Position numbers and translations under genes: made by a program. A stretch of DNA of 43,250 nt from Spirosoma lacussanchae (GTDB taxonomy: Bacteria > Bacteroidota > Bacteroidia > Cytophagales > Spirosomataceae), in the NCBI RefSeq assembly GCF_005870035.1, contig NZ_SWJG01000015.1, positions 1 to 43,250 on the forward strand, written 5' to 3'. The notes under the pieces are model-generated. The model was given only the letters and a program-made list of their open reading frames with translations. It was not told the DNA's origin and did no database searches. Positions 16,737 to 25,284 of the stretch are shown one piece after another (position 1 is the stretch's first letter; each line of letters starts with the position of its first letter).

Positions 16737-16769
16737 TACCATAAACCGAATACCGTAAACCGTTTTTAT
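16737..16769. repeat. Degenerate intergenic repeat (ataccataaaccgaataccg type)
   Basis: The leader of the ABC transporter gene consists of repeated words gaatacc.taaaccg. Similar wording occurs at 18587-18602 (gaatacggtaaccgga) and 31355-31385 (gaataccgaaaaactgtaaa). It looks like a dispersed low-complexity family of intergenic repeats. Confidence 0.45.
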
Positions 16770-16770
16770 A

Positions 16771-18582
16771 ATGGCAAAACGCGGACGAAACTTTGGCGAG
16801 GACGCCAACGAAGAAGACAAGAAAAAAGTGAACCGGGAAAGCCTCCAGAAAGCCCTGCGGGTGTTTCGGTTCGTACGGCCGTACCGGGCGCAGTTTGCCA
16901 TGGGGTTCATCTTCCTGGTGTTATCGACCCTGACCACGCTGAGTTTTCCGGCCCTGATCGGGCAGGTAACGAGCGTTATTCAGGGCAAGTCGGCCTTTAC
17001 GCTCGGGCAGGTCATTTTGATCTTCGGCGCCATTCTGGTGTTGCAGGCCATCTTCTCGTTCTTCCGGATTTATTTCTTCGCGCAGGTCAGCGAGCGGTCG
17101 ATGGCCGACGTTCGGCGCGAGGTGTACAGCAAGATCGTGACGCTGCCGATTCCGTTCTTCGAAAAACGGCGCGTTGGCGAGCTGACAAGCCGGATCTCGG
17201 CCGACGTGTCGCAACTTCAGGATGTGTTGTCTATCACCCTGGCCGAATTGTTCCGGCAGGTGGCTACGCTGGTAGGCGGTACGCTGTTTATCCTGTACGT
17301 GTCCTGGAAACTGACGCTCTTCATGCTGGCCACCTTCCCGGTCATCATCGTAGCGGCCATGATTTTTGGCCGGTATATCCGTAAACTATCGAAAGAAGCG
17401 CAGGATCAGCTGGCCGCAGCCAGTGTCATCGTTGAGGAAACGCTGCAATCGATCAACATCGTGAAGGCGTTCACCAACGAGCGCATCGAAATTGGCCGTT
17501 ACGGGGCCGCCCTGCAGAAGATGGTCGGCACGGCCTTGCGTACCGCGCGTTTCCGGGGCGTATTCGTTTCGTTTGTCATCTTCGCTATGTTCGGTGGTAT
17601 CATGGGTATCGTCTGGTACGGCGGTAGCCTGGTACAGTCGGGCGAAATTCCGTTTGCCGACCTGCTGACGTTTATCTTCTACACGGCTTTCATCGGCGGC
17701 TCGGTAGCGGGCATCGGTGATATGTACGCGCAGGTGCAGCGAACCATCGGGGCTTCGGACCGGATTCTGGAGATTCTGGAAGAGGAGTCGGAGGTAGACC
17801 CGCACGAGGAGTTACCACTGTTTGTGCCGGTACATGGTCACGTACAGTTCAAAGATGTTCGGTTCTCGTATCCATCCCGTACGGATGTAGCGGTGCTGAA
17901 AGGCATCTCGATCGATGTGGCCGCCGGTCGTAAAATTGCGCTGGTGGGGCAGAGTGGGGCCGGTAAGTCGACCATTGTGCAGCTGCTGATGCGCTACTAC
18001 CAGGTCGGCAGCGGGCAAATCACCGTCGACGGCCGGGATTTGAGTAACTTCAACATCACCGAACTGCGCCGAAATATTGCCGTTGTGCCGCAGGAAGTCA
18101 TGCTCTTTGGCGGTACCATCCTCGAAAATATTCAGTACGGGAAGCCCGGCGCTACCGAAGCCGAAGTACGGGAAGCCGCCCGCAAAGCCAACGCGCTCGA
18201 TTTTATCGAATCCTTTCCGGAGGGTTTGCAGACGGTTGTGGGCGAGCGGGGCGTTAAGCTCTCGGGCGGGCAGCGGCAACGGATTGCCATTGCCCGGGCC
18301 ATCCTGAAAAATCCGGCCATCCTGATCCTCGACGAAGCAACAAGCTCGCTCGACGCCGAATCGGAGCGGCTCGTGCAGGAAGCCCTCGATGAACTGATGC
18401 AGAACCGCACGACCATCATCATTGCCCACCGGCTGGCCACTATTCGCAAAGTAGACCGGATCTACGTCATGCGCGAAGGCCAGGTGGCCGAGCAGGGCAC
18501 CCACGATGAACTGGCTGCCTACGAAGACGGTATCTACGCAAACCTGGTTAAATTGCAGTTCGAGGTGCTCGATAATGACTAA
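16771..18582 (+). CDS. ABC exporter, fused permease and ATPase (MsbA-like)
   Basis: A type IV ABC exporter half-transporter of 603 residues. After a charged N terminus come six membrane helices (residues ~35-320), for example FAMGFIFLVLSTLTTLSFPALIG and LTLFMLATFPVIIVAAMIFG. The nucleotide-binding domain has Walker A GQSGAGKST (about 393), Q-loop VVPQEVMLFGG, signature LSGGQRQR, Walker B ILILDEATSSLD and the switch His in IIIAHRLATI. Proteins of this type export lipids (MsbA), drugs or peptides; the substrate is not readable here. It has no operon partner: GldB is 97 bases upstream and a Fur-family gene 80 bases downstream. Confidence 0.94.
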   Translation: MAKRGRNFGEDANEEDKKKVNRESLQKALRVFRFVRPYRAQFAMGFIFLVLSTLTTLSFPALIGQVTSVIQGKSAFTLGQVILIFGAILVLQAIFSFFRIYFFAQVSERSMADVRREVYSKIVTLPIPFFEKRRVGELTSRISADVSQLQDVLSITLAELFRQVATLVGGTLFILYVSWKLTLFMLATFPVIIVAAMIFGRYIRKLSKEAQDQLAAASVIVEETLQSINIVKAFTNERIEIGRYGAALQKMVGTALRTARFRGVFVSFVIFAMFGGIMGIVWYGGSLVQSGEIPFADLLTFIFYTAFIGGSVAGIGDMYAQVQRTIGASDRILEILEEESEVDPHEELPLFVPVHGHVQFKDVRFSYPSRTDVAVLKGISIDVAAGRKIALVGQSGAGKSTIVQLLMRYYQVGSGQITVDGRDLSNFNITELRRNIAVVPQEVMLFGGTILENIQYGKPGATEAEVREAARKANALDFIESFPEGLQTVVGERGVKLSGGQRQRIAIARAILKNPAILILDEATSSLDAESERLVQEALDELMQNRTTIIIAHRLATIRKVDRIYVMREGQVAEQGTHDELAAYEDGIYANLVKLQFEVLDND

Positions 18583-18662
18583 TGAATGAATACGGTAACC
18601 GGATTGTTTACACGCTGTAGACTTGCTTCATTTACTCGTATTCAGTCTCTTCACCTAACGCC

Positions 18663-19076
18663 ATGAATGCCGCGCAAACCTTAAAAGTGTTTAACCTACG
18701 CCACACCACGGGCCGCGAACAGGTGCTCAATCTGTTTCTGAACGCTGGTCATGCGCTGGCCCATAATGACGTAGAAAACGGGCTCGGCCCGGATCACGAC
18801 CGCGTAACGGTATACCGTACCCTACGGACGTTCGTCGACGCTGGCCTTATCCACAAGGTGCTCGATGACGAGGGAGGAACCAAATACGCCCTCTGCCGGG
18901 ATGCCTGCGCCGATGGTCATCACCACCACGACCACGTTCATTTCAAGTGCGAAGCCTGCGGACAAACGACCTGCCTTAACGAAGTCCGGATTCCGACCGT
19001 GTCGCTCCCAACGGGCTACGATCGGAAAGAGATGAATCTGCTCATTCAGGGCGTGTGTCAGGATTGCAACAAATAA
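18663..19076 (+). CDS. Fur family transcriptional regulator (probable Zur)
   Basis: A 137-residue metalloregulator. The winged-helix part includes HTTGREQVLNLFLNAGHALAHNDVEN and the recognition region DRVTVYRTLRTFVDAGLIHKV. The C-terminal metal domain has a His-rich segment (DGHHHHDHVHFKCEACG) and two CxxC pairs, CEAC and CQDC, that form the structural zinc site. The His cluster and the missing Fur-type HxHxxC iron motif favour a zinc sensor (Zur) over Fur or PerR, but this is an inference. No target genes are adjacent. Confidence 0.87.
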   Translation: MNAAQTLKVFNLRHTTGREQVLNLFLNAGHALAHNDVENGLGPDHDRVTVYRTLRTFVDAGLIHKVLDDEGGTKYALCRDACADGHHHHDHVHFKCEACGQTTCLNEVRIPTVSLPTGYDRKEMNLLIQGVCQDCNK

Positions 19077-19133
19077 GGCGGGCTCAGATCCGTAATCAGT
19101 GGAGAAACAGCGGCCCAACGGTCGTGTTACCGA

Positions 19134-20957
19134 ATGCCCAGGAATACATTTAGCAAGCGACAACAGGACTTTATACAGGTTCAGCAAGCCGCCCAGCGCC
19201 AGTATAATCAGCTGGCTATCGGGCGGCTTATTTGGTTTATCAGCACCGTAGTAGCCGTTTGGGTGCTGGCCAGGGCCGATCAGGCAGCCGCTGCGGTGGT
19301 GGTGCTGGTCGTTGGGCTGGCCGGATTTATGATTCTGCTCAAGCGACATCATGCCGTTCGTCACGACCGGGATCTGGCCCGCAAAAAAGCGTTCATCAAT
19401 CAGGACGAGCTGGCCCGGCTCGATCGTCAATACCTGCGCACCGACACCGGCGACACCTTTGCGAACACAACCCATCCGTACACACACGACCTCGATATTT
19501 TCGGTAAGCACTCGCTGTTCCGGCTGCTGAACCGGACCCATACCCACGAAGGTCGGCAGAAACTGGCAGCCTGGCTGCAAAACCCCGCCCCCGCCGACGT
19601 TATTCGGCTCCGCCAGCAGGCTACTGCCGATCTGCGGGCAGAGATCGATTGGCGGCAGCAGTTCGAAGCGCTGGCCGATCTGGAAGAAACCATTGGCCGC
19701 TCGCCCGAAACGCTGATTCAATGGGGAGCCGGTAAAGGGCCTTCGTTACCCGGCTATCTGGCGCTTGTTCGGTTTCTGCTGCCGAGTATAACGGCCGCCT
19801 TGTTTGTTGCCTGGCTGCTGGGTTACCTGCCTGGTTTATCCGTTCTGGCTGCGCTGGCGGTACATAGCCTTGTGTTGAGTCAGTTATCGGCACAGGCAAA
19901 AGACGTAAGTGAGCAAACGTTTGCGCTCTCGGTGGCGCTCCGGTCGTTTCAACAGCTGTTTGAGCAGGCTGAGCAGGCTCCCGGCCAGGCAGTCCGGATA
20001 GCGGCTATCCGGCAGGCACTGAGCACCAACGGAAACCGGGCTTCGCAGGCGATTGGTCAGCTGGCCCGGCTGACCGAAGGGCTAAATTTTCGGCGTAATC
20101 CGTACTTCTACCTGCTCTTCGGGATAGCAAGCCTGTGGGATATTCATTACTTGTTCCGATTGTCGGCCTGGCAGGCGCAGTATGGCCCCAATCTGGGACG
20201 GTGGTTCGAAGCACTGGGCGAGCTGGAAGCGATCAGCAGCCTGGCCGGATTTGCTTACGCGCATCCAGCCTACACTACCCCCGACATAGCAGACGGAGAC
20301 GCCACGCTCAGACTGACCCGAGCCGCCCACCCGCTGCTGCCTCCTGACCGGAGCGTTCCCAATTCGCTGGCGCTGGCGGGTTCCGGAAAAACGGTGCTCA
20401 TAACAGGATCGAACATGTCGGGAAAGAGTACCTTTCTGCGTACGATAGGGGCTAACGTCGTGCTGGCGCTGGCGGGCGCGGTCGTGAGCGCCGACTCGTT
20501 TACGGTTTCGGTCGTGCGGGTGTTTACCAGCATGCGCACGCAGGACTCGCTCGAAGAAAGCACCTCATCCTTCTATGCAGAACTAATCCGGTTGCAGACG
20601 CTGATCCGGCTTACGCAGCAGTCTTCGGGGACGCCGGTCCTGTATTTCCTCGACGAAATTCTAAAAGGTACCAACTCTGCCGACCGGCACCGCGGGGCCG
20701 AAGCGCTCATTCGTCAACTCCACCGCACCAGCGCATTCGGGTTCGTATCGACGCATGATCTGGAGCTAGGGCAGCTCACCGATGCGGCCGGGTTCGTAAG
20801 CAACTACCATTTTCAGTCCGATATTCAGGACGGAAAGCTCATCTTCGACTATACGCTACGGGATGGAATCTGCGAGAGTTTCAACGCCAGTCAGCTCATG
20901 CAGGCAATCGGAATTGAGATGAATACCGCGCTCGGTACGGTCAGCAGTAAGCCGTAA
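19134..20957 (+). CDS. Membrane-anchored MutS-like ATPase
   Basis: A 607-residue protein with the ATPase domain of MutS in its C-terminal part: Walker A GSNMSGKSTFLRT (about 425), VSADSFTVSVVRVFTSM, the Walker B region VLYFLDEILKGTNSADRH and FVSTHDLELGQL. Unlike MutS it has no mismatch-recognition domain. Instead it has two hydrophobic pairs: residues 31-47/51-69 (WFISTVVAVWVL and AAVVVLVVGLAGFMILL) and about 207-250. A lever-like helical region (FGKHSLFRLLNRTHTHEGRQKLAAWL) remains. Proteins of this layout are common in Bacteroidota and annotated as MutS-related, without known function; a DNA or nucleic-acid task at the membrane would be speculation. Confidence 0.85.
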   Translation: MPRNTFSKRQQDFIQVQQAAQRQYNQLAIGRLIWFISTVVAVWVLARADQAAAAVVVLVVGLAGFMILLKRHHAVRHDRDLARKKAFINQDELARLDRQYLRTDTGDTFANTTHPYTHDLDIFGKHSLFRLLNRTHTHEGRQKLAAWLQNPAPADVIRLRQQATADLRAEIDWRQQFEALADLEETIGRSPETLIQWGAGKGPSLPGYLALVRFLLPSITAALFVAWLLGYLPGLSVLAALAVHSLVLSQLSAQAKDVSEQTFALSVALRSFQQLFEQAEQAPGQAVRIAAIRQALSTNGNRASQAIGQLARLTEGLNFRRNPYFYLLFGIASLWDIHYLFRLSAWQAQYGPNLGRWFEALGELEAISSLAGFAYAHPAYTTPDIADGDATLRLTRAAHPLLPPDRSVPNSLALAGSGKTVLITGSNMSGKSTFLRTIGANVVLALAGAVVSADSFTVSVVRVFTSMRTQDSLEESTSSFYAELIRLQTLIRLTQQSSGTPVLYFLDEILKGTNSADRHRGAEALIRQLHRTSAFGFVSTHDLELGQLTDAAGFVSNYHFQSDIQDGKLIFDYTLRDGICESFNASQLMQAIGIEMNTALGTVSSKP

Positions 20958-21033
20958 GGGTTGGCTACTAAGGAGTTGCGGTAAGAATTGCCCTCTTTTA
21001 TCTTCGAATTAGTCAAAACATCCCTTTCTTTCA

Positions 21034-21107
21034 CTTGTTAGGCTTTTAGAAAGTCGTATCTTTGCTAAGCCAGAAAATGGTATGCACGCATACTGTTTTT
21101 TTGAGAG
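21034..21107 (+). promoter_or_regulatory. Promoter followed at once by a short hairpin and T run
   Basis: cttg (21034-21037), 19 bases, then tatctttg (21057-21064) fit the Bacteroidota promoter well. Only about 15 bases later gtatgcacgcatac (21080-21093) forms a small hairpin followed by seven T. No + strand gene starts before 21383, and tRNA-Phe lies between on the other strand. It could give a very short RNA or be a false match. Confidence 0.4.
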
Positions 21108-21127
21108 ATCGGAGGAGGGAGTGACAA

Positions 21128-21161
21128 CAAAAAAAGCCTTCCCAATAATGGAAAGGCTTTT
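21128..21161 (-). terminator. tRNA-Phe terminator
   Basis: Read on the minus strand, an aaaagcc...ggctttt hairpin with one mismatch follows the tRNA 3' end by 6 bases and leads into seven T. Confidence 0.82.
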
Positions 21162-21166
21162 GAGTG

Positions 21167-21239
21167 TGGTGATGGACGGAATCGAACCGCCGACACAAGG
21201 ATTTTCAGTCCTTTGCTCTACCAACTGAGCTACATCACC
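21167..21239 (-). tRNA. tRNA-Phe (anticodon GAA)
   Basis: A full cloverleaf is readable on the minus strand: acceptor GGTGATG/CATCACC, D arm AGCTCAGTTGGTAGAGC, anticodon arm AGGACTGAAAATCCT with GAA, T arm GGCGGTTCGATTCCGTC. The discriminator is A, and the CCA end is not encoded (CAC follows in the genome). Confidence 0.96.
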
Positions 21240-21268
21240 GGGTTGCGCTGAACTGCGAAACGTGGGTG

Positions 21269-21298
21269 CAAAAGTACGGGTTTGTCGGCCTTTTGCAA
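21269..21298 (-). promoter_or_regulatory. tRNA-Phe promoter
   Basis: On the minus strand TTG (21298-21296), 19 bases, then TACTTTTG (21276-21269) match the TTG/TAnnTTTG consensus. Transcription would start about 20-25 bases before the tRNA. Confidence 0.72.
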
Positions 21299-21382
21299 TA
21301 CTTGTAACGGAATATTTTTTAAGTACGTCCTGGTGGAATAGTTAGATTGCTGACTATCAGGCGAGGTTGCTCTGAAATACAC

Positions 21383-22765
21383 ATGGAAATAATTCAGCAA
21401 ATTTTGTTCGTAGCCGCCCTGGCAGTTACGGCCTGGTACATAACCAAACGCGTGAAGCTTATAGCCCGCGCAATCAACCTCGGTCGGCCCGAAGACCGCA
21501 CTGACAACGCTGCCGAACGTTGGAAAACCATGTTACTGGTTGCCTTTGGGCAGAAAAAGATGTTCACCAATCTGCTGGTGGGCATCATGCACTTTGTCAT
21601 CTACGCCGGGTTCGTCATCATAAACCTTGAGATTCTGGAGATCATTCTGGACGGGGTGCTGGGTACGCACCGGCTGTTTGCGCCGTATATCACGCCCGTT
21701 TACCCAATCCTGATCGATGTGTTCGAAGTACTGGCTTTCGGCGTGCTGGCCGTTTGTGTGGTATTTCTGACGCGTCGGTTTGTGGCGCGGGTAAGCCGCC
21801 TGCAGGCCAGTCGGCATCGGGAGCTACGCGGCTGGTCGGTTCCTGATGCTACCATTATCCTGACAGCCGAGATCGTACTGATGATTGCGTTTCTGACCTG
21901 GAATGCGTCAGATAGCGTGCTGCGCGACCGGGGGGTGGGGCACTATGGCGAGCTGCAGGGCGTTGTGCCGGACTTCATTATCAGCCAGTATCTGAAGCCG
22001 CTGTTTGCCGGGTTTAGCGATACAGCCCTAGTGGCTTACGAACGCGGGGCGTGGTGGCTGCATATTCTCGGCATCCTGGCCTTTGCGGTATACGTAACTT
22101 ACTCGAAACACCTGCACATTGCGCTGGGCTTTCCGAACGTTTACTTCTCCGATCTGCAACCAAAAGGCGAAATGCAGAATATGCCCGAGATCACCAAGGA
22201 GGTGCAGCTGGCACTGGGTTTACCGCTTACGACTGAGGCCGATGGCTCGCAGGAGAATGATAATGGACAGCAGCCGGCGGAAGTTGGTCGCTTTGGCGCC
22301 AAAGATGTCCATGACCTGAAATGGATAAACCTTATGAACGCCTACAGTTGTACCGAATGTGGTCGCTGTACGGCAGCCTGTCCGGCCAATATCACCGGTA
22401 AGAAGCTGTCGCCCCGCAAAATCATGATGGACACCCGCGACCGGCTTGAAGAGATTCAGCGCGGCTGGCAAACCCACGGCGACGACTATAAGGATGACAA
22501 ATCGCTGCTGAACGATTACATCACAGCCGAGGAGCTCAACGCCTGCACAACCTGCCAGGCCTGTATTAACGCCTGCCCTATCAATATCAACCCGCTTGAT
22601 ATTATTCTTCAGTTACGGCGGTATCGGGTAATGGAAGAGTCGCAGGCGCCTGCTTCCTGGAACGCGATGTTCAGCAACATCGAGAACAACATGGCTCCCT
22701 GGAAGTTTTCGCCCAGCGACCGGTTCAACTGGGCCGATCAGGTTAACGAGTCTGTAACGAAATAA
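21383..22765 (+). CDS. Membrane Fe-S protein (heterodisulfide reductase/nitrate reductase gamma-like fusion)
   Basis: A 460-residue electron-transfer protein. Residues 1-250 contain about five membrane helices (for example ILFVAALAVTAWYI, LLVGIMHFVIYAGFVIINLEI and AFGVLAVCVVFLTRRF) with His residues that may bind haem, as in nitrate reductase gamma. The C-terminal part carries two 4Fe-4S motifs, CTECGRCTAACPA and CTTCQACINACPI, as in HdrC/GlpC. The next gene encodes a CCG-domain protein, so together they resemble an HdrDE/DsrMK-type quinol-linked electron-transfer pair. The donor and acceptor are unknown. ATG at 21383 is used; the upstream ATG at 21347 would add 12 non-hydrophobic residues. 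Confidence 0.87.
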   Translation: MEIIQQILFVAALAVTAWYITKRVKLIARAINLGRPEDRTDNAAERWKTMLLVAFGQKKMFTNLLVGIMHFVIYAGFVIINLEILEIILDGVLGTHRLFAPYITPVYPILIDVFEVLAFGVLAVCVVFLTRRFVARVSRLQASRHRELRGWSVPDATIILTAEIVLMIAFLTWNASDSVLRDRGVGHYGELQGVVPDFIISQYLKPLFAGFSDTALVAYERGAWWLHILGILAFAVYVTYSKHLHIALGFPNVYFSDLQPKGEMQNMPEITKEVQLALGLPLTTEADGSQENDNGQQPAEVGRFGAKDVHDLKWINLMNAYSCTECGRCTAACPANITGKKLSPRKIMMDTRDRLEEIQRGWQTHGDDYKDDKSLLNDYITAEELNACTTCQACINACPININPLDIILQLRRYRVMEESQAPASWNAMFSNIENNMAPWKFSPSDRFNWADQVNESVTK

Positions 22766-22884
22766 ATTAAGTACGCCTTTTCGGTTTGCCGTAGTGCGCG
22801 TCTCCCGCTGGTCCGTGAGACTTTGTCCGGATGAGACATACGATGAGCCACTGCAAACCGAACACTCAAAAACTACCTGCTGCA

Positions 22885-23685
22885 ATGACAACTGAGAAAA
22901 CATATAGTGTACCGACAATGGCCGAGATGGCTGCGGCTGGCGAAGAGCCGGAAGTGCTGTTTTGGGTGGGCTGTGCGGGCTCGTTCGATGATCGCTATAA
23001 GCGCGTGACTATCGCTTTTGTCCGCATCCTGAACCATGTAGGCATCAAGTTCGCCGTGCTGGGTCCCGAAGAAGCCTGTACCGGCGATCCGGCCCGGCGG
23101 GCGGGTAATGAGTTCCTGTTTCAGATGCAGGCCATGGCCAATATCCAGGTCCTGAACGGCTATAATGTGAAAAAGATAGTGACGGCCTGTCCGCACTGCT
23201 TCAACACCATCAAGAACGAATATCCGGAGCTGGGCGGCAACTACGAAGTGATTCATCACTCGCAGTTTCTGCAGGGCCTGATCAACGAAGGGCGCGTACG
23301 GGTGAAAGACGGGCAGTCGTTCAAAGGCCGTAAAATCACCTTTCACGATTCATGCTACCTGGGTCGGGCCAACAAAATCTACGAAGCCCCGCGTGACGTG
23401 CTGGCGGCTCTGGACGCCGATCTGGTTGAGATGAAGCGCGTGCGGGCCAATGGTCTTTGTTGCGGAGCCGGTGGCGGCCAATACTTCAAAGAACCCGAAC
23501 CTGGCCATAAAGATGTAAACGTAGAGCGGGTTCAGGAAGCGTTGGCCACTGGTGCCGATACCATCGCGGTTTCGTGCCCGTTTTGCATGACCATGATGTC
23601 TGACGGGGTTAAGAACCAGAACCGCGAAGACAGCGTTCGGGTCTACGATATCGCGGAGCTAATTGCTCAGCGCGAAGGGCTGTAA
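22885..23685 (+). CDS. (Fe-S)-binding protein with two CCG domains
   Basis: A 266-residue soluble protein with two cysteine-rich CCG domains as in HdrB/HdrD and GlpC-like proteins. Motifs in order: FWVGCAGSFDDR, ACTGDPARRAGNE, VTACPHCFNTIKNEYPELG, the first full CCG motif NGLCCGAGGGQYFKEPE, and VSCPFCMTMMSDG. In HdrB such domains hold an unusual [4Fe-4S] cluster for disulfide chemistry; here the partner is the membrane protein upstream (119 bases). ATG at 22885 is chosen over 22831 since the extra 18 residues lack similarity to the family start. Confidence 0.88.
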   Translation: MTTEKTYSVPTMAEMAAAGEEPEVLFWVGCAGSFDDRYKRVTIAFVRILNHVGIKFAVLGPEEACTGDPARRAGNEFLFQMQAMANIQVLNGYNVKKIVTACPHCFNTIKNEYPELGGNYEVIHHSQFLQGLINEGRVRVKDGQSFKGRKITFHDSCYLGRANKIYEAPRDVLAALDADLVEMKRVRANGLCCGAGGGQYFKEPEPGHKDVNVERVQEALATGADTIAVSCPFCMTMMSDGVKNQNREDSVRVYDIAELIAQREGL

Positions 23686-23688
23686 ACG

Positions 23689-23758
23689 AATGAAGAATGA
23701 TAAACGATGAATGCGGCCGCCAGTTGATCAGTCCATTCATCGTTTATCATTCTTCATT
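23689..23758. repeat. Perfect 25-base inverted repeat
   Basis: Bases 23689-23713 and 23734-23758 are perfectly complementary (25 of 25) with a 20-base loop. It starts 3 bases after the stop of the CCG-domain gene. No T tract follows, so it is not a classical terminator. Its words (aatgaagaatgataaacg) resemble the repeat at 10859-10931. Confidence 0.8.
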
Positions 23759-23778
23759 GTACATCTATCATTCAACTT

Positions 23779-24276
23779 ATGTATACCGATTTTAAAACCT
23801 TGCCCGATGGTGCCCGTGTCTGGGTTTACCAGGCCAGCCGGCCACTTTCGGACGCTGATGTACTGGCTATCGAACAGCGGCTGAAACCAGCGCTTAGCGA
23901 CTGGGCCGCGCACGGCCAACCTCTGCTGGCTTCGGCCCAGGTCGTCGAAAACCGGTTTGTGGTCGTGGGTGTCGATGAAGGATTTAACCTGCCCAGTGGT
24001 TGCTCGATCGATGCATCGGTCCGGACCCTGCGCGAAATTGGCCAGCAATTATCGGTCGATTTCTTTGACCGCTCGGCTGCCATCCGGCAGGCTGACGGGG
24101 CGGTGGGCACGTTTGCCTTGCCCGCCATCAAAGCCGCGGTGGCCAATGGGACGATCCAGCCTGACACGCCGGTTTTTAACACACTGGTGAAAACGAAAGC
24201 TGAATTTTTGACAGACTGGCAGATCAGGGCGGCCGATTCGTGGCTGAAACGTTACTTTTCGTCTATTACGGCCTGA
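23779..24276 (+). CDS. Conserved Bacteroidota protein of unknown function (often misnamed ABC transporter ATPase)
   Basis: A 165-residue soluble protein starting MYTDFKTLPDGARVWVYQASRPLS. The pattern TLPDxARVWVYQ, then WAAHGQPLLA, GCSIDASVRTL, FNTLVKTKAEFLTDWQ and a C-terminal SWLKRYF is that of a small family found across Bacteroidota and annotated as ABC transporter ATPase, although no Walker motif is present. Its function is unknown. It is probably monocistronic, between a long inverted repeat and a hairpin. Confidence 0.8.
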   Translation: MYTDFKTLPDGARVWVYQASRPLSDADVLAIEQRLKPALSDWAAHGQPLLASAQVVENRFVVVGVDEGFNLPSGCSIDASVRTLREIGQQLSVDFFDRSAAIRQADGAVGTFALPAIKAAVANGTIQPDTPVFNTLVKTKAEFLTDWQIRAADSWLKRYFSSITA

Positions 24277-24290
24277 CAGCGTCTGTTTCT

Positions 24291-24340
24291 TAAAGCCGGT
24301 TCCTGACTAATCATCCGTGATTAATCAGGGACCGGCTTTA
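24291..24340 (+). terminator. Long hairpin after the conserved unknown gene
   Basis: Two 23-base arms (24291-24313, 24318-24340) pair at 22 positions, counting one G-U, with a 4-base loop. It lies 14 bases after the stop. The downstream tract is weak (ttta), so termination is likely but not textbook. The rest of 24341-24523 holds no gene. Confidence 0.6.
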
Positions 24341-24523
24341 ACATTCGCCGATTTAGAAACGTTCACTGACAATTCGGCATAAGCCATTGATTTTAAACCT
24401 TTTTTTTGAACAAAGGATTGGTTTTTGCAGTCAACCTTTGATCATACTCAGCGGATTGGTCTCAGTTGATTCAGGAATTCGTTGAAGTCTGCCGCTTGCA
24501 AACGGCAATAAACGCTTACTTTT

Positions 24524-25204
24524 ATGGCGACCATACCCGAAGTTATGTCAGATACGCCAACTCGCGACGACGATCAACTAACACCCGATGGCGGTTCTAC
24601 TGAGCAGCCCTCGGCTGATGCCCCTGCCCGCCGATATACCGACGAGCAGAAGTATCAGGTATTTAACAAGGAGTTCATGCCCCACATTGACTCCATGTAC
24701 AACTTTGCTTTCCGCCTGACAACTGACGAGGATGATGCCAACGACCTCGTGCAGGATACGTATTTAAAGGCTTTCCGCTTTATTTCGTCGTTTGAGCAGG
24801 GAACCAACGCTAAAGCATGGCTGTTTCGAATACTGAAGAACAGTTTCATCAACGATTATCGTAAGAAAAGCAAAGAGCCGGCTAAAGTAGATTATCAGGA
24901 CGTTGAAACGACCTATAATTCAGAAGATGCCGAAACTGAGCATACGGTTGATCTGCGGGCTGAATCAGTCTCAGATCTGATTGGTGATGAAGTGGCCACA
25001 GCGCTTAACGCGTTGCCGGTTGATTTCAGAACGGTAATTATCCTTTGTGATATCGAAGGGTTTACTTACGAAGAGATGGCTAAGATTCTGGACATCCCGA
25101 TCGGTACCGTTCGCTCCCGGTTGCACCGTGCCCGTAACCTCCTGAAAGAGAAACTACGGGATTACGCAGCATCAATGGGATATAACGAAGAAACTGACGA
25201 ATAA
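24524..25204 (+). CDS. ECF-type RNA polymerase sigma factor
   Basis: A 226-residue sigma-70 family protein. After a polar, disordered N terminus (about 45 residues), region 2 reads FMPHIDSMYNFAFRLTTDEDDANDLVQDTYLKAFRFI with the typical DDANDLVQDTYLKAF, then KAWLFRILKNSFINDYRK. Region 4 is ALNALPVDFRTVIILCDIEGFTYEEMAKILDIPIGTVRSRLHRARNLLKEKL, with the helix-turn-helix at GTVRSRLHRAR. The alternative ATG at 24545 (MSDTPT) is as likely. The next gene encodes a small Cys-containing protein that fits a cognate anti-sigma factor. This arrangement is widespread in Bacteroidota; the stimulus is unknown. Confidence 0.92.
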   Translation: MATIPEVMSDTPTRDDDQLTPDGGSTEQPSADAPARRYTDEQKYQVFNKEFMPHIDSMYNFAFRLTTDEDDANDLVQDTYLKAFRFISSFEQGTNAKAWLFRILKNSFINDYRKKSKEPAKVDYQDVETTYNSEDAETEHTVDLRAESVSDLIGDEVATALNALPVDFRTVIILCDIEGFTYEEMAKILDIPIGTVRSRLHRARNLLKEKLRDYAASMGYNEETDE

Positions 25205-25284
25205 ACCGAACTTTTTCTATCTGTATTTTGGTTCTGCTGATAACTTAACGTATTATTATTCTTGGAATAAATAAAATTTTTCCA

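Noticed and set aside
16689..17384. A 231-codon frame overlapping the start of the ABC transporter gene
   Set aside because: Its translation is Arg/Gly/His-rich, typical of a shifted frame of a GC-rich gene, while the ABC exporter frame has all motifs.
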